Positions 27,657 to 36,853 of a DNA stretch of 64,000 nucleotides are shown here, one piece after another. Both the position numbers and the translations under genes were made by a program. The stretch is taken from NCBI GenBank assembly GCA_964596645.1, contig CAZQVB010000004.1, positions 1-64,000 on the forward strand, given 5' to 3'. This DNA is from CAVQEK01 sp964596645 (GTDB lineage: Bacteria; Bacteroidota; Bacteroidia; Cytophagales; Cyclobacteriaceae). Position 1 is the first letter of the stretch; every line of letters begins with the position of its first letter. A model generated the notes under the pieces. It made no database searches and was not told the DNA's origin. It saw only the letters and a list, made by a program, of their open reading frames with translations.

Positions 27657-29387
27657 ATGAAGAAACAACTCATTTATATATGGTCGGGACTGCTGTTGGC
27701 CGCAGGTGCCTGTGAGCCGCAAATTGATGTGCCAGAAGTACAGGCAGGCAGTGCAGACTTCAGCCGCTATGTGGCTGTGGGCAATTCACTTACTGCCGGA
27801 TTTAGCAATAGTAGTTTTCCTATTGGTCTTTATCCCGAGGCACAGCAGGCATCTTTTCCCAATCTGCTCGCGATGCAAATGCAGCAAATCACACCCAGTG
27901 AATTTTTACAGCCGGAAGTGACCGGTAACGGATCGGGCTATTTATATCTGGAGGAATTGAATCTGAGCACAGTGCCTCCCACGCCCACAATTGGTGTTGT
28001 TCCACCAGATCCCTCATTTTTCAATAAAATCCCTGGTAACTACAATAACTTGGGAATTCCGCTGATCCGCGTGCGCGACGTAACGACGGCCGGTTATGGC
28101 GCATCTCCCACTGTTGGCAATCCCTTTTTCTATCGCATTTTGCCAGAAAGCAGTCCGAATAAAACCTATTTGGAAGTGGTGCAGGAGAGCAACCCCACGT
28201 TTTTCACCTGCTGGCTCGGCAATAACGATGTACTGGGGTTCGCCACAAGCGGGGGCGCTGCCGGTATGGATGCCCTCACTGACCTCTCTATCTTCGAAGC
28301 CAATTATACAGCTATAGTAGAAGCCCTGGAAGAAAACGGAACTGCCGAGGGCGTGTTGGCCACCATTCCCGATGTGTCACTTACACCCTATTTTACCCAG
28401 GTGCCATGGAACGGCCTTGGCCTTACTGCCGATCAGGCGGCACAAGCCAATGGGTTATACGCTGCACAAATTGACCCACAGGTGAAAGCTGCTGTACAAC
28501 AAAATGTGATACAACTGGCCGTTACAGAACAAGCACTGAAAGACAACGTGACGGGTCAGGTAGCTGAAGCCAGCCTACCCAATGGCACGCAGCAGGAAAT
28601 TGATGCGAGAAAAGCGGCTCTGGACGCAGAACTGCAAAACCACCTGCTGGGCATACACGACAATCATGCCGCCCTGGAGCCTCTCTACCTGCAGATAGAC
28701 AATATTTTGGCCACTAGCGAACAACTACAGGCAGGCATCAACCAAGGCATTGATCAGCTCACCGCCGCTTACAATGTCTGCGAAACATCGCCGGGAAACT
28801 GCCCGATCCCTGCCCAATATGCACAGCTCAACGATGCCATCACCACCAACACTGCCTCGCAGATCAGCACGCTGAAAGCCGCGGGCATTTACCCCGTATT
28901 TAATGCCGGGCCCAATGCTTTCGTAATTGAGGTGCCTGTTTCGGCCGGCAACCCACTAGGCCTGCGCCAGATGAAGTCCGGCGAGTTGATTTTGCTCACC
29001 GCATTATCTGGTGGTCAGCTCACACCCCAGACGGCGGCGCAGCCCAAGGCCAATCAGTACATACTCACCGAGGAGGAGCTGGCGCTGGTGCGCAAGTATA
29101 CGGAGGACTACAACAACATTATCCGGAATCTGGCTGCGGAGCATACGCTGGCGCTGTTCGAGACCAGTCCCGCCTTTTCCGATATCATTGATGGAATATT
29201 TACCAATGGTGTAGGTGTGAATGCGGGCTTTATCACGGGAGGGTTTTTCTCTCTGGATGGTGTGCACCCCACCCCCCGAGGCTATGCGGTGGTGGCCAAT
29301 TACATGATCAGCACCATCAATGATTACTACGATGCCACCATACCACCGGTGAACATCAGCGACTACGCCGGAGTGCCTTTGCCATAG
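27657..29387 (+). CDS. SGNH/GDSL hydrolase lipoprotein
   Basis: A 576-residue protein with a lipoprotein signal (LLLAAGAC, lipid Cys19). The SGNH blocks are: block I VAVGNSLTAGFS with Ser44, block III WLGNNDVLGF with the Asn, and block V DGVHPTPRGY with the catalytic Asp and His. Between them lies a long insert (roughly residues 250-400) rich in Gln and Ala that looks helical. It is likely an esterase exposed at the outer membrane. Co-location with FadL suggests that it releases fatty acids for uptake, which is inference. It ends at a strong terminator. Confidence 0.88.
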   Translation: MKKQLIYIWSGLLLAAGACEPQIDVPEVQAGSADFSRYVAVGNSLTAGFSNSSFPIGLYPEAQQASFPNLLAMQMQQITPSEFLQPEVTGNGSGYLYLEELNLSTVPPTPTIGVVPPDPSFFNKIPGNYNNLGIPLIRVRDVTTAGYGASPTVGNPFFYRILPESSPNKTYLEVVQESNPTFFTCWLGNNDVLGFATSGGAAGMDALTDLSIFEANYTAIVEALEENGTAEGVLATIPDVSLTPYFTQVPWNGLGLTADQAAQANGLYAAQIDPQVKAAVQQNVIQLAVTEQALKDNVTGQVAEASLPNGTQQEIDARKAALDAELQNHLLGIHDNHAALEPLYLQIDNILATSEQLQAGINQGIDQLTAAYNVCETSPGNCPIPAQYAQLNDAITTNTASQISTLKAAGIYPVFNAGPNAFVIEVPVSAGNPLGLRQMKSGELILLTALSGGQLTPQTAAQPKANQYILTEEELALVRKYTEDYNNIIRNLAAEHTLALFETSPAFSDIIDGIFTNGVGVNAGFITGGFFSLDGVHPTPRGYAVVANYMISTINDYYDATIPPVNISDYAGVPLP

Positions 29388-29406
29388 TGAAGGTGTACAA
29401 TGAAAA

Positions 29407-29447
29407 AACCAAAAGCCCGGTAAATCAATACCGGGCTTTTGGTTTTT
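29407..29447 (+). terminator. strong terminator after the FadL-SGNH operon
   Basis: A near-perfect hairpin, aaccaaaagcccggt paired with accgggcttttggtt, loop about 9 bases, followed by a T run. It may work in both directions. Confidence 0.9.
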
Positions 29448-29460
29448 TTGCTTCAAAGCA

Positions 29461-29640
29461 ACTTTGAGCCTTAAGCCTTTGTCTCAGTTACAATTCCACC
29501 AGTCTACCAATTCACCATTTTACTAATCCCTACAGCTTTCAGCTTTGAGCTTTTATCTCAGTTACTATTCCACCAGTCTACCAGTCTACCGATCCACCAG
29601 TCTACCAATCCTTTCAACTTTGAGCTTACTTCGCCCAGTC
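29461..29640. repeat. array A of the ACCAGTCTACC / CTTTGAGCTTTT dispersed repeat
   Basis: Short units such as ccaccagtctaccaat are repeated with small changes, between blocks reading cagctttgagctttt and tgtctcagttacaattcc. No gene is supported here. The same blocks return at 30321-30440, 30598-30702 and 58558-58722. Confidence 0.85.
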
Positions 29641-29642
29641 TT

Positions 29643-29948
29643 CTAACCGTATGCTGTGCTTTTCTTTATTGTTTTTATTTCCTCAAACACTTTACTTTTT
29701 TGATTAAGCTCTTCTTCCAGGTCATAATCATCCTGAAGTCCCAACCAAAATTTAGGAGTCGTTCCAAAGAACTTTGCAAGTCTTAAGGCTGTGTCTGCCG
29801 TTATTCGTCTATTGCCTTTTATGATTTCGCTAATTCTGGTTTGAGGTATAAAGGTTTCTTTTGACAATCGATATGCGCTAATTTCCATCGGCACAAGAAA
29901 CTCTTCATTTAGTATTTCTCCTGGATGAATATTGTTTAATTTATCCAT
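29643..29948 (-). CDS. higA: HigA-type antitoxin (XRE family)
   Basis: A 101-residue antitoxin. HPGEILNEEFLVPM at the start is the HigA/VapI signature, and the helix-turn-helix spans YRLSKETFIPQTRISEIIKG to TADTALRLAKFFG. LGLQDDYDLE is the usual C-terminal phrase. It lies 11 bases downstream of a HigB-like toxin reading frame that is broken by a frameshift, so this looks like an antitoxin outliving its toxin. It probably still binds its own promoter. Confidence 0.9.
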   Translation of the reverse strand: MDKLNNIHPGEILNEEFLVPMEISAYRLSKETFIPQTRISEIIKGNRRITADTALRLAKFFGTTPKFWLGLQDDYDLEEELNQKSKVFEEIKTIKKSTAYG

Positions 29949-29959
29949 GTTGTAAAGGA

Positions 29960-30237
29960 TTAATGGTAATCAGTTATTTTTACTTCATATGCGTCATTTT
30001 TATCCCATTTAATGCTTATTCTCCACTGAACGTTAATTCTGATACTGTAATAGCCAACTAGATTGCCGTGCAGTTTTTCTAATTGATTTGCCGGCGGAAT
30101 TCTTAGATAATGCTTTGTGCATTGTTAATCATTCTTAGTTTTCTTCTTGCAATACTTTGAATTTCGTTCGGCAGTTTTTTCGATCGTGTCCCTTCCCAAA
30201 TTTTTTCGGTTCCCTTATCACCAAACGCTTTAATCAT
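29960..30237 (-). pseudogene. higB: frameshifted HigB-like (RelE-fold) toxin gene
   Basis: The ATG at 30237 opens MIKAFGDKGTEKIWEG and runs to IARRKLRMINNAQSII, then stops. The expected HigB second half continues in another frame, LRIPPANQLEKLHGN, YYSIRINVQWRISIKW and DAYEVKITDYH, to a TAA at 29960. The break is around 30110. The residues usually found there (N-D-L-R-I-P) suggest loss of four bases. With the frame restored this is a full-length HigB of about 93 residues. It therefore seems inactivated, unless the sequence has an error at this site. Confidence 0.82.
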
Positions 30238-30320
30238 TGGTCTTGCCTCGCGTTACTAACGCCAAAGATAAGTGGTAAATTAGTGTATAAAATTGCGACT
30301 GATGAAGTTGTCAACTACCA

Positions 30321-30440
30321 CAACTCCAATCTACTAATCCTTTCAGCCTTTGTCTCGGTTACAATTCCACCAGTCTACCAATCTACCAATCCTTTCAGCT
30401 TTGAGCTTTTAGCTTCGCCAGTCTACCAATCACCCGTCAC
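30321..30440. repeat. array B of the dispersed repeat
   Basis: It contains tgtctcggttacaattcc, then ccagtctaccaatctacc units and cagctttgagctttta, almost the same order as array A. The 460 bases between higB and ferritin hold only these repeats and motif X. Confidence 0.8.
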
Positions 30441-30499
30441 AGGCCTTGGAAATTAGCAAGATCACACAGGCGCTTCTATTACCTTTTTTGCTCTAGACC

Positions 30500-30529
30500 G
30501 GTCCGACTATCGTCTGACCTGGAGTTTGT
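30500..30529. repeat. motif X, copy 1 (gtccgactatcgtc...)
   Basis: About 30 bases (ccgactat, gtc, acctgga, tttg) recur with few changes at 58473-58502. In both places it sits beside the ACCAGTCTACC arrays. Confidence 0.6.
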
Positions 30530-30597
30530 CATCGGTAAAGAAAAGCAAATAACGCTGGCTATTTTTGCCCGAAGTAATGTAAGGAAGGACGCCCCCC

Positions 30598-30702
30598 CTT
30601 TCAGCTTTGAGCTTTTAACTTACTTCACCAGTTCACCAGTTCACCAGTTTACCAGTTTACCAGTTTACCAGTTTACCAGTTTACCAGTCTACCAGTTTTC
30701 CA
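30598..30702. repeat. array C: tandem accagttt / accagttc units
   Basis: After cagctttgagctttta, an 11-base unit (caccagttcac, taccagtttac) repeats about eight times up to the stop codon of the ferritin gene. It is the most regular of the four arrays. Confidence 0.88.
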
Positions 30703-30703
30703 T

Positions 30704-31246
30704 TCAACTATTAATCCCGCCATGCACGCCCTGTCCGAGCTTACCGATTTCCTGATCAATCGTCCACAGGCCTATGCCCTCTTCGCCTATAATGTCGAAA
30801 ACGTCGAGTACGCGCCGCGCCAGGGTTTCTTCTTCCCGCTGCTCAGTCACGAACCATTGAAGAAAATTGAACGTGGTGAAGTCTTTGATGGTGAAGCAAT
30901 GATCTACCAAATGGTGTATGGATTTGGTCACGGCTATTTCGTGCTCGAGAATATTCTCAAAAATTTCGCGCAGTGATGCGTAGTGATGCTTCACCCCTCT
31001 TATCTCCGGCTGCAGTGCATGGCCTCCGGCTTCATTCACATAGTGAAAGAGCTTGAGCATATGCATCTTTTCCTCTTCGGAGTGGTGGTAGAGAAAGCGT
31101 GCAGAATTTTCAAAGCCTTTCACGTCGGCCCAGGAGGCCATGGCCAGATAGGTGGCCGATGACGAGGCCTCCATTTCAATTTGCTTGTTCAGTGAGTGCT
31201 CCGTCTCTTGCAGCAGCGACTTCTTCTTTGTTATGATCTCTTTCAT
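30704..31246 (-). CDS. ftnA: ferritin (non-haem iron storage)
   Basis: A 180-residue ferritin. The ferroxidase-type residues are in the expected helices: EMEASSSATYLAMASW in helix A, HHSEEEKMHMLKLFHYVNEAGG in helix B and FVTEQREEE in helix C-D, where bacterial ferritins bind di-iron. A 24-mer cage storing Fe(III) in the cytoplasm is the family role. The C-terminus runs to GVHGGINS, two bases before the repeat array. Single gene; no Fur-type box was recognised. Confidence 0.93.
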   Translation of the reverse strand: MKEIITKKKSLLQETEHSLNKQIEMEASSSATYLAMASWADVKGFENSARFLYHHSEEEKMHMLKLFHYVNEAGGHALQPEIRGVKHHYASLREIFENILEHEIAVTKSIHHLVDHCFTIKDFTTFNFLQWFVTEQREEETLARRVLDVFDIIGEEGIGLWTIDQEIGKLGQGVHGGINS

Positions 31247-31419
31247 GGTTTCTATTATGGGTTAATAATGGTTTAAATCTGGATTTCTATACACCATGCC
31301 GGCGTATAACTTCTTGTGCTATCTTAGGTTGTCACGTACCATACACCCGCCTATTTTTACATTAGGGGCATATCTGGCGCCGTCTTGTTTTACCACAATC
31401 AGAAAATAGCCAAAGGCTG

Positions 31420-33012
31420 CTATCGTGGCATTTCGTTCTCAATATCCGTCTTTTCAATCCATCCCGCTTCTGCCTCACCGCGCATGAACCGCTCGTAATA
31501 ATCACCGCCGTGGGCATATTTATATTCATCAAAAACATGTCCGTTGCCCAACATGCGCGGGTCGCCCTGGGCTATGAGTTCGGTTTCCATCTGCGTACGC
31601 AGTTCGGCGCGTATACCAGCAAATTCCGGATCGTTGGCCAAGTTGTGCATGCATTCTGGGTCTTCCTCTATTCTGTACATTTCTTCCGGTGGCCGTTTGC
31701 CAAAGGCCAGATCCCAGTATTGGCTGCTGCCTTGGGCCCTTTTCTGGTTTAGGATGAAGGTTTTGGTAGGGCTGCCATCGGTATTCATGTAGCCGGTGAG
31801 CGGGTGCCCGGCAGGCCAGCGATCCGGCTCAAAGTTGCGAATGTACAAATAGCCATTTTTTACAATGCCCCTGATGGGATATCCCCAGTCGTTGGGGCGG
31901 CCCAAATCGTGGCGCTCTTTTCCTATCAATACATAATCTCTTTCTTTCTCTACCTGCCCATCTGTTTCCGACGACAGGATGTTGGTAAGACTGCGGCCCT
32001 GTATGGGCTGCATGCCACTTTGCTCTTCACTGATCTCTGCCAGCTCCAGAAAGGTTGGCGCAAAGTCAATGAAACTCACAAAATCATCTACCGTTCGGCC
32101 CGGCTTCGCGATGCCGGCAGGCCACATCATAGCCAGCGGCAGATGATTCGACATTTCGTACTCCATACCCTTCACCCTCGGAAAGGGCATACCGTTGTCG
32201 GCCGTCACTACGATCAGCGTATTGTCCAGCATGTCGCGCTCTTCCAGTTCCTTCAACATCCGGCCCAGGTGCGTATCGAAGTATTCTATTTCAAAAGCAT
32301 AGTCGAGCATATCTGTGCGTACTGTATCGTTGTCGGGCCAGAAGGCCGGCACATGGTCTATGTCGCCAGGCGTTTTTCCGCCTTTCTCTATGCCTGCGCG
32401 CCATTCGTACGCACGATGCGGCTCGGTGCTGCCATACCAGAAGCAGAATGGCTTTCCTCCTTCAAGGCTATCCAGAAATAATTCAAAATTGGCCGCGTAG
32501 TCGCTGTTGGAGATGTGCCCGGCAGGGGGAGTGGTTTTCATATAGTTGTAGGGCTGGCCGGTAAGCTGCCGGGGCACACCATTTACTTCTCCCGGATTGC
32601 CAGGGGCCCAGCCTTTGGCCGTGTAGCCTACATGATATCCATTTTCTGTGAGCACCTCGGCATAGGTTTTAAATTTTGCAGGGAAATAAGGGACATGATT
32701 TGCCGCCTCTTCAAGCTGCCAGGAGTTGCGGCCGGTGAGTATGCAGCTGCGCGATGGCGAGCACTTGGCATTGGGCGTATAGGCTTTGGTAAACAAAATG
32801 CCTTCGCGCGCCACGCGATCGAAAGCCGGAGTCTTTACCCAATCGGTGCCATAGGCCCCCATATGCGGATAAGAAGCATCGTCGGCTATACAAAAAAGTA
32901 TGTTGGGGCGGTCGGCAGTTGTGGCCTTGTCGGGCTCGTGCGAGGTACAATAAAAAAATAACGGGACAGCGAAGAGAAGGACTGATGCACGGACATACAT
33001 GGAATTACGCAT
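31420..33012 (-). CDS. sulfatase, lipoprotein (heparan-N-sulfatase-like)
   Basis: A 530-residue FGly sulfatase. A lipoprotein signal ends AVPLFFYC (lipid Cys22); the start could be the ATG at 33012 or the one four codons later. RPNILFCIADDASYPHMG is the first metal block and KCSPSRSCILTG is the C-x-P-x-R signature with Cys84. YGSTEPHRAYEWRAG and VVTADNGMPFPRVKGMEYE are later blocks. The layout resembles sulfamidase-like enzymes that act on N- or O-sulfated sugars, but the substrate class needs a subfamily assignment. It is a lone gene between ferritin and a lipoprotein. Confidence 0.92.
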   Translation of the reverse strand: MRNSMYVRASVLLFAVPLFFYCTSHEPDKATTADRPNILFCIADDASYPHMGAYGTDWVKTPAFDRVAREGILFTKAYTPNAKCSPSRSCILTGRNSWQLEEAANHVPYFPAKFKTYAEVLTENGYHVGYTAKGWAPGNPGEVNGVPRQLTGQPYNYMKTTPPAGHISNSDYAANFELFLDSLEGGKPFCFWYGSTEPHRAYEWRAGIEKGGKTPGDIDHVPAFWPDNDTVRTDMLDYAFEIEYFDTHLGRMLKELEERDMLDNTLIVVTADNGMPFPRVKGMEYEMSNHLPLAMMWPAGIAKPGRTVDDFVSFIDFAPTFLELAEISEEQSGMQPIQGRSLTNILSSETDGQVEKERDYVLIGKERHDLGRPNDWGYPIRGIVKNGYLYIRNFEPDRWPAGHPLTGYMNTDGSPTKTFILNQKRAQGSSQYWDLAFGKRPPEEMYRIEEDPECMHNLANDPEFAGIRAELRTQMETELIAQGDPRMLGNGHVFDEYKYAHGGDYYERFMRGEAEAGWIEKTDIENEMPR

Positions 33013-33337
33013 ACTGTGTTCTGAACTGTATGAATGGGTGATAAATTTTTGTGCTAAATCTACGATTATTTTCTTTCGGCCGTGGGTATATGCGGGCTGG
33101 GTGGGAAATACTCAAATCGTCTGAAAAGGTATTTCATGAATCATATTTAAAATTATTTCTACGGGTTTTTAAGCTTATTCCTCACTTTTTTCGCATTTAA
33201 GAATACTACAGAGTGCCTAATTAAGCTATTACTCCTATATAAGATGTCTTTGCAATCGGTCTCTGAAAATTAAAATCCAATTTGAAATCATCGACCCGAT
33301 AGAATATAAATCGCTCGACAGTCACTGGCAGACATGC
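33013..33337. other. intergenic stretch, no gene seen
   Basis: AT-rich spacer upstream of the sulfatase gene. No ORF with protein-like content, RNA or repeat was recognised. It should hold the sulfatase promoter. Confidence 0.5.
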
Positions 33338-33370
33338 AAAAGTCTGACTTACCCTCGTAAGCCAGACTTT
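33338..33370 (-). terminator. hairpin after the lipoprotein gene at 33392
   Basis: The arms aaagtctgacttac and gtaagccagacttt pair with one mismatch around a 5-base loop, just past the stop. There is no long T run, so termination may be weak. Confidence 0.55.
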
Positions 33371-33391
33371 GCTGCTGAGCACTACAGCACT

Positions 33392-34270
33392 TTATTTTCG
33401 TATATCGTCCAGCGTCACCGATGCCGACAAGGCGCCTACAGAAATGGTGAATTGTGCATCGCAGTCGCCGCTGCCATAGTCTACCAGCACCGGATTGGTG
33501 TTGGGTTTGGCCGGTAGCGTCACCGTCTTCTTGCCCGTCACTGGGAAATAATAATTATCCAGTTCCTTGCATGCCGACTTGAATATCAGAGGCTCTGTGA
33601 TTTCTGTGGCATAGGCCACGCCGCCTTCCGTCACCCCGCTGGCTGTACCGGTTATGCACAAGGTAGATTGTGCCATGGATGCCTCGAATTTAAGATCGTG
33701 AAGCCTGTGCACTGTGCGAGTGGCATAGGCACCATTAGGCCATATGATCTTGCCGTCGGCGATATTCACTTCATACTGAATGACTTTACTGTCAATGTTG
33801 TAGTTTTTATTGGTGAGTGTGCGCGTGCCTTCTACTTTCACACCGTTTATGGAAAACCCTTCCAGCGTGGTGGTCACCACGGTACCTTTCACCAGCCAAT
33901 TGCCGGAGTAGTGTACGATCACTTTTCCTTTACGTGTTTTGCCATCTACACCGGTGCAGCCAGAGCCAAAATCGATGGTAACCTTACCGGCAGGTTTCTG
34001 GGTAGTCGATAGTGAAATGTTGGCACAAGCCAGTTCGGCATCCTGGGCCACGCGGCCTCCGTGCTCAGTAGCGTACATGAGTCCGGAAAAGGTGAGTGAT
34101 TCTACCACTTCGAAAGCATTTTCCAGCATTTCTTCCGTGCTAAAAAGCTCTGACGACTGACGGTCAAAATCTTTATTCAATTCTTCTTCCTTCTGGCAGC
34201 CCGTGAGTATGAGGAGTGATAAGAGAATGCTAAAAAAAATACCTCGAAAAAAATAGCCTGATGTGTACAT
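33392..34270 (-). CDS. hypothetical lipoprotein
   Basis: A 292-residue protein from the ATG at 34270, which gives a clear lipoprotein signal (LLSLLILTGC). The frame is open to 34363 but that part lacks signal features. The mature part starts QKEEELNKDF, then SLTFSGLMYATEHGG and a repeated beta-rich unit (KVTIDFGSGCTG near the middle, VDYGSGDCDAQFTISVG near the end). Such D-x-GSG-C phrases occur in Bacteroidota lipoproteins of unknown role. Two cysteine pairs may form disulfides. No catalytic motif seen. It starts 73 bases from the divergent transporter. Confidence 0.72.
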   Translation of the reverse strand: MYTSGYFFRGIFFSILLSLLILTGCQKEEELNKDFDRQSSELFSTEEMLENAFEVVESLTFSGLMYATEHGGRVAQDAELACANISLSTTQKPAGKVTIDFGSGCTGVDGKTRKGKVIVHYSGNWLVKGTVVTTTLEGFSINGVKVEGTRTLTNKNYNIDSKVIQYEVNIADGKIIWPNGAYATRTVHRLHDLKFEASMAQSTLCITGTASGVTEGGVAYATEITEPLIFKSACKELDNYYFPVTGKKTVTLPAKPNTNPVLVDYGSGDCDAQFTISVGALSASVTLDDIRK

Positions 34271-34343
34271 GTGCGTGGTTTTATATTCAGTTGGTTTATG
34301 ACAATACATACCTGTGGCGCCCTTTGGGTAAGCCTGCAAAACC

Positions 34344-36665
34344 ATGTTTGACAAAAAGGACAAGCGGCCTTTCTTTGAATATGATGTAATATTTTGCAGA
34401 TTTCGCCACGCATCGAACTACCACCAATACCACATCGGAGTGAACAAGCTGATAGGCAATAAGAAAAACTTTGGTACAGCGCCAGTATTCCTCACGGCCA
34501 TATCCACCATACTCGGGGCGATCATGTTTTTGCGCTTCGGCTATGCCGTGGGCAATGTGAGTTTTTACGGTTCTATTTTGATCATCGTCATTGGTCACCT
34601 GGTCACCATACCCACGGCAATGGCCATTGGCGAGATAGCCACCAATCAGAAGGTAGAGGGCGGGGGTGAATACTACATCGTCTCCAGGTCGTTTGGACTG
34701 AATATCGGCGCCTCCATCGGGGTGGCCCTGTATTTCTCACAAGCCATCAGCGTGGCCTTTTACGTCATAGCGTTTGCAGAAGCATTCAGCCCGGTATACG
34801 ATTTCGTAAATGCTGAATTTGGGCTGAACCTCACCGACAAACGCCTGGTGAGCGTACCCGCAGCCTTTGCACTGATAGCCCTCATGCTCACCCGCGGGGC
34901 CGACATTGGGGTGAAGGCGCTGTATGTGGTTGTATCTATTCTGGTGCTGTCGCTCATCATGTTCTTCCTGGGCAGAACAGGCTATGCCGAAGGCAGCGCC
35001 TACCTGTACTTCAACGACACCGTAGACAACCCCGACAACTTCTTCTATGTATTCGCCATTGTTTTTCCTGCCTTCACCGGCATGACGGCCGGCGTAGGAC
35101 TTTCCGGCGAGCTGCGCGATCCGAAAAAATCCATCCCTTTGGGTACGCTTTCGGCCACATTGATCGGCATGGTCATCTACGTGCTTATCGCCTACAAACT
35201 AGCCATTTCTGCATCGCCGGATGATTTGTCCAATGATCAGCTCGTCATGGGCAAAATTGCCCTGTGGGGGCCCATCATACCCATTGGCCTGGCTTGTGCC
35301 ACCATATCGTCGGCCATAGGCAGCATTATGGTAGCACCGCGCACTTTGCAGGCGCTGGGCGCCGATCAGATTTTTCCCTTCAAAAGGTTCAATGCCTTTC
35401 TGCGCATGGGCAAGCCGGGCAGTGGTGAGCCCTATAACGCCACGCTCATCACCAGCGCCATAGCGCTGATTTTTGTACTCATGGGTGATGTGAATGCTGT
35501 GGCAAAAATCATTTCCATGTTTTTCATGGTCACCTACGGCTCTCTATGCCTCATTTCTTTTATGCAGCACTTTGCCGGCGACCCCAGTTACAGACCGGCC
35601 TTCAGGTCGCGCTGGTACATATCGCTGATCGGTGCCGTGGGTTGTCTTTACCTTATGCTCAAGATGGATGCTACCTACGCATTTGTTTCGCTGGGCATCA
35701 TGGCGCTGCTGTATATCGGCATATCGGGCAAGGAGGAGAAAAAGCAGGGATTAGCCAAGATTTTCCAAGGAGTGATCTTTCAGCTCAGCCGCACCATACA
35801 GATATTCATTCAGAAGGCCGAGAAGGAAGATATGGACAGTTGGAGGCCCTCGCTGATCTGTATTTCAGAAATATTCTTTAAGCGGCCGGCGGCTTTTAAC
35901 CTCATCCGCTGGCTCAGCCACAAATACGGCTTCGGCACCTATTTGCATTTTATTCGTGGCTATGTGTCGAAGGAAACACTACAAATAGCCAGCAGGGACT
36001 TTGAGGAGATACTCGACCTGAGCAGCGACACACGAAGCAACGTGTATATTGACACCATGATTTCTCCTTCCTACACCAGCGCCATAGCCCAGGCCATGCA
36101 GATGCCGAGCGTGTCGGGCAAAGACATCAACATGATCTTGTTTGAATATGCGAAGGGCGATGTGGAGGAGATTGAGCACATCATCGACAATTTCTCTTTG
36201 GTGAAGGTGGCCAATTTTGATGTTTGCATTTTGGCCTCCTCACCGCGCGACTTTGGCTTTAAAAGAAGAATTGACATTTGGATCACACAAAATGACTATG
36301 AAAACAGCAGCCTGATGATATTGATGGGCTATGTGCTCATGGGCCACCCCGACTGGCGCGATTCTCAGATCAACATATTTGCCATTTTCCCCTCCGAAGA
36401 TATCAATGTAGAAAAAGAGAAACTGATCGGACTCATTCGCGAAGGCCGGCTGCCCATTTCTGCCAACAACATAGAGCTGATAGAAAAATCGGATAACCTG
36501 AGTGATAAGCAAATCATAAACGACAGATCAAAAAACGCCGACCTCACCATCATAGGCATCCGTTCGGAACCATTGAAGCAGCTGGGCACGGGTCTTTTTG
36601 AAGGGTACAACGAAATTGGCAATATCCTCTTCCTCAATGCCTCTAAGACTAAGTTGATCGTCTGA
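34344..36665 (+). CDS. cation-chloride-cotransporter-like APC permease
   Basis: A 773-residue membrane transporter of the APC superfamily, similar to eukaryotic Na-K-Cl cotransporters. FGTAPVFLTAISTILGAIMFLRFGYAVG is split over the first helices, GGGEYYIVSRSFG is the loop typical of the group, and FAIVFPAFTGMTAGVGLSGEL lies in helix 6. About 12 helices (to roughly residue 460) are followed by a soluble C-terminal domain of about 300 residues. The called ATG adds about 32 residues not expected at the N-terminus; GTG at 34440 (VNKLIGNKKNFG) is a better start by family layout. The transported ion or amino acid is uncertain. Confidence 0.85.
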   Translation: MFDKKDKRPFFEYDVIFCRFRHASNYHQYHIGVNKLIGNKKNFGTAPVFLTAISTILGAIMFLRFGYAVGNVSFYGSILIIVIGHLVTIPTAMAIGEIATNQKVEGGGEYYIVSRSFGLNIGASIGVALYFSQAISVAFYVIAFAEAFSPVYDFVNAEFGLNLTDKRLVSVPAAFALIALMLTRGADIGVKALYVVVSILVLSLIMFFLGRTGYAEGSAYLYFNDTVDNPDNFFYVFAIVFPAFTGMTAGVGLSGELRDPKKSIPLGTLSATLIGMVIYVLIAYKLAISASPDDLSNDQLVMGKIALWGPIIPIGLACATISSAIGSIMVAPRTLQALGADQIFPFKRFNAFLRMGKPGSGEPYNATLITSAIALIFVLMGDVNAVAKIISMFFMVTYGSLCLISFMQHFAGDPSYRPAFRSRWYISLIGAVGCLYLMLKMDATYAFVSLGIMALLYIGISGKEEKKQGLAKIFQGVIFQLSRTIQIFIQKAEKEDMDSWRPSLICISEIFFKRPAAFNLIRWLSHKYGFGTYLHFIRGYVSKETLQIASRDFEEILDLSSDTRSNVYIDTMISPSYTSAIAQAMQMPSVSGKDINMILFEYAKGDVEEIEHIIDNFSLVKVANFDVCILASSPRDFGFKRRIDIWITQNDYENSSLMILMGYVLMGHPDWRDSQINIFAIFPSEDINVEKEKLIGLIREGRLPISANNIELIEKSDNLSDKQIINDRSKNADLTIIGIRSEPLKQLGTGLFEGYNEIGNILFLNASKTKLIV

Positions 36666-36853
36666 AAATTATTAATTATATTCAGCGCATTATAACAGTG
36701 GCTTACATGGGCCAACCGGCCAGGGCTTAGCAAAATGTTTGTTGAATCTAAACCAGAGGGCGTATGCGTACGTAAAAATCTGGTGTTTGTGCGGTCGAAA
36801 TAAAGGCCGTCTTTTCAAAATCCGTTTCCTATAACCTACAAAGTCTACCAAGC

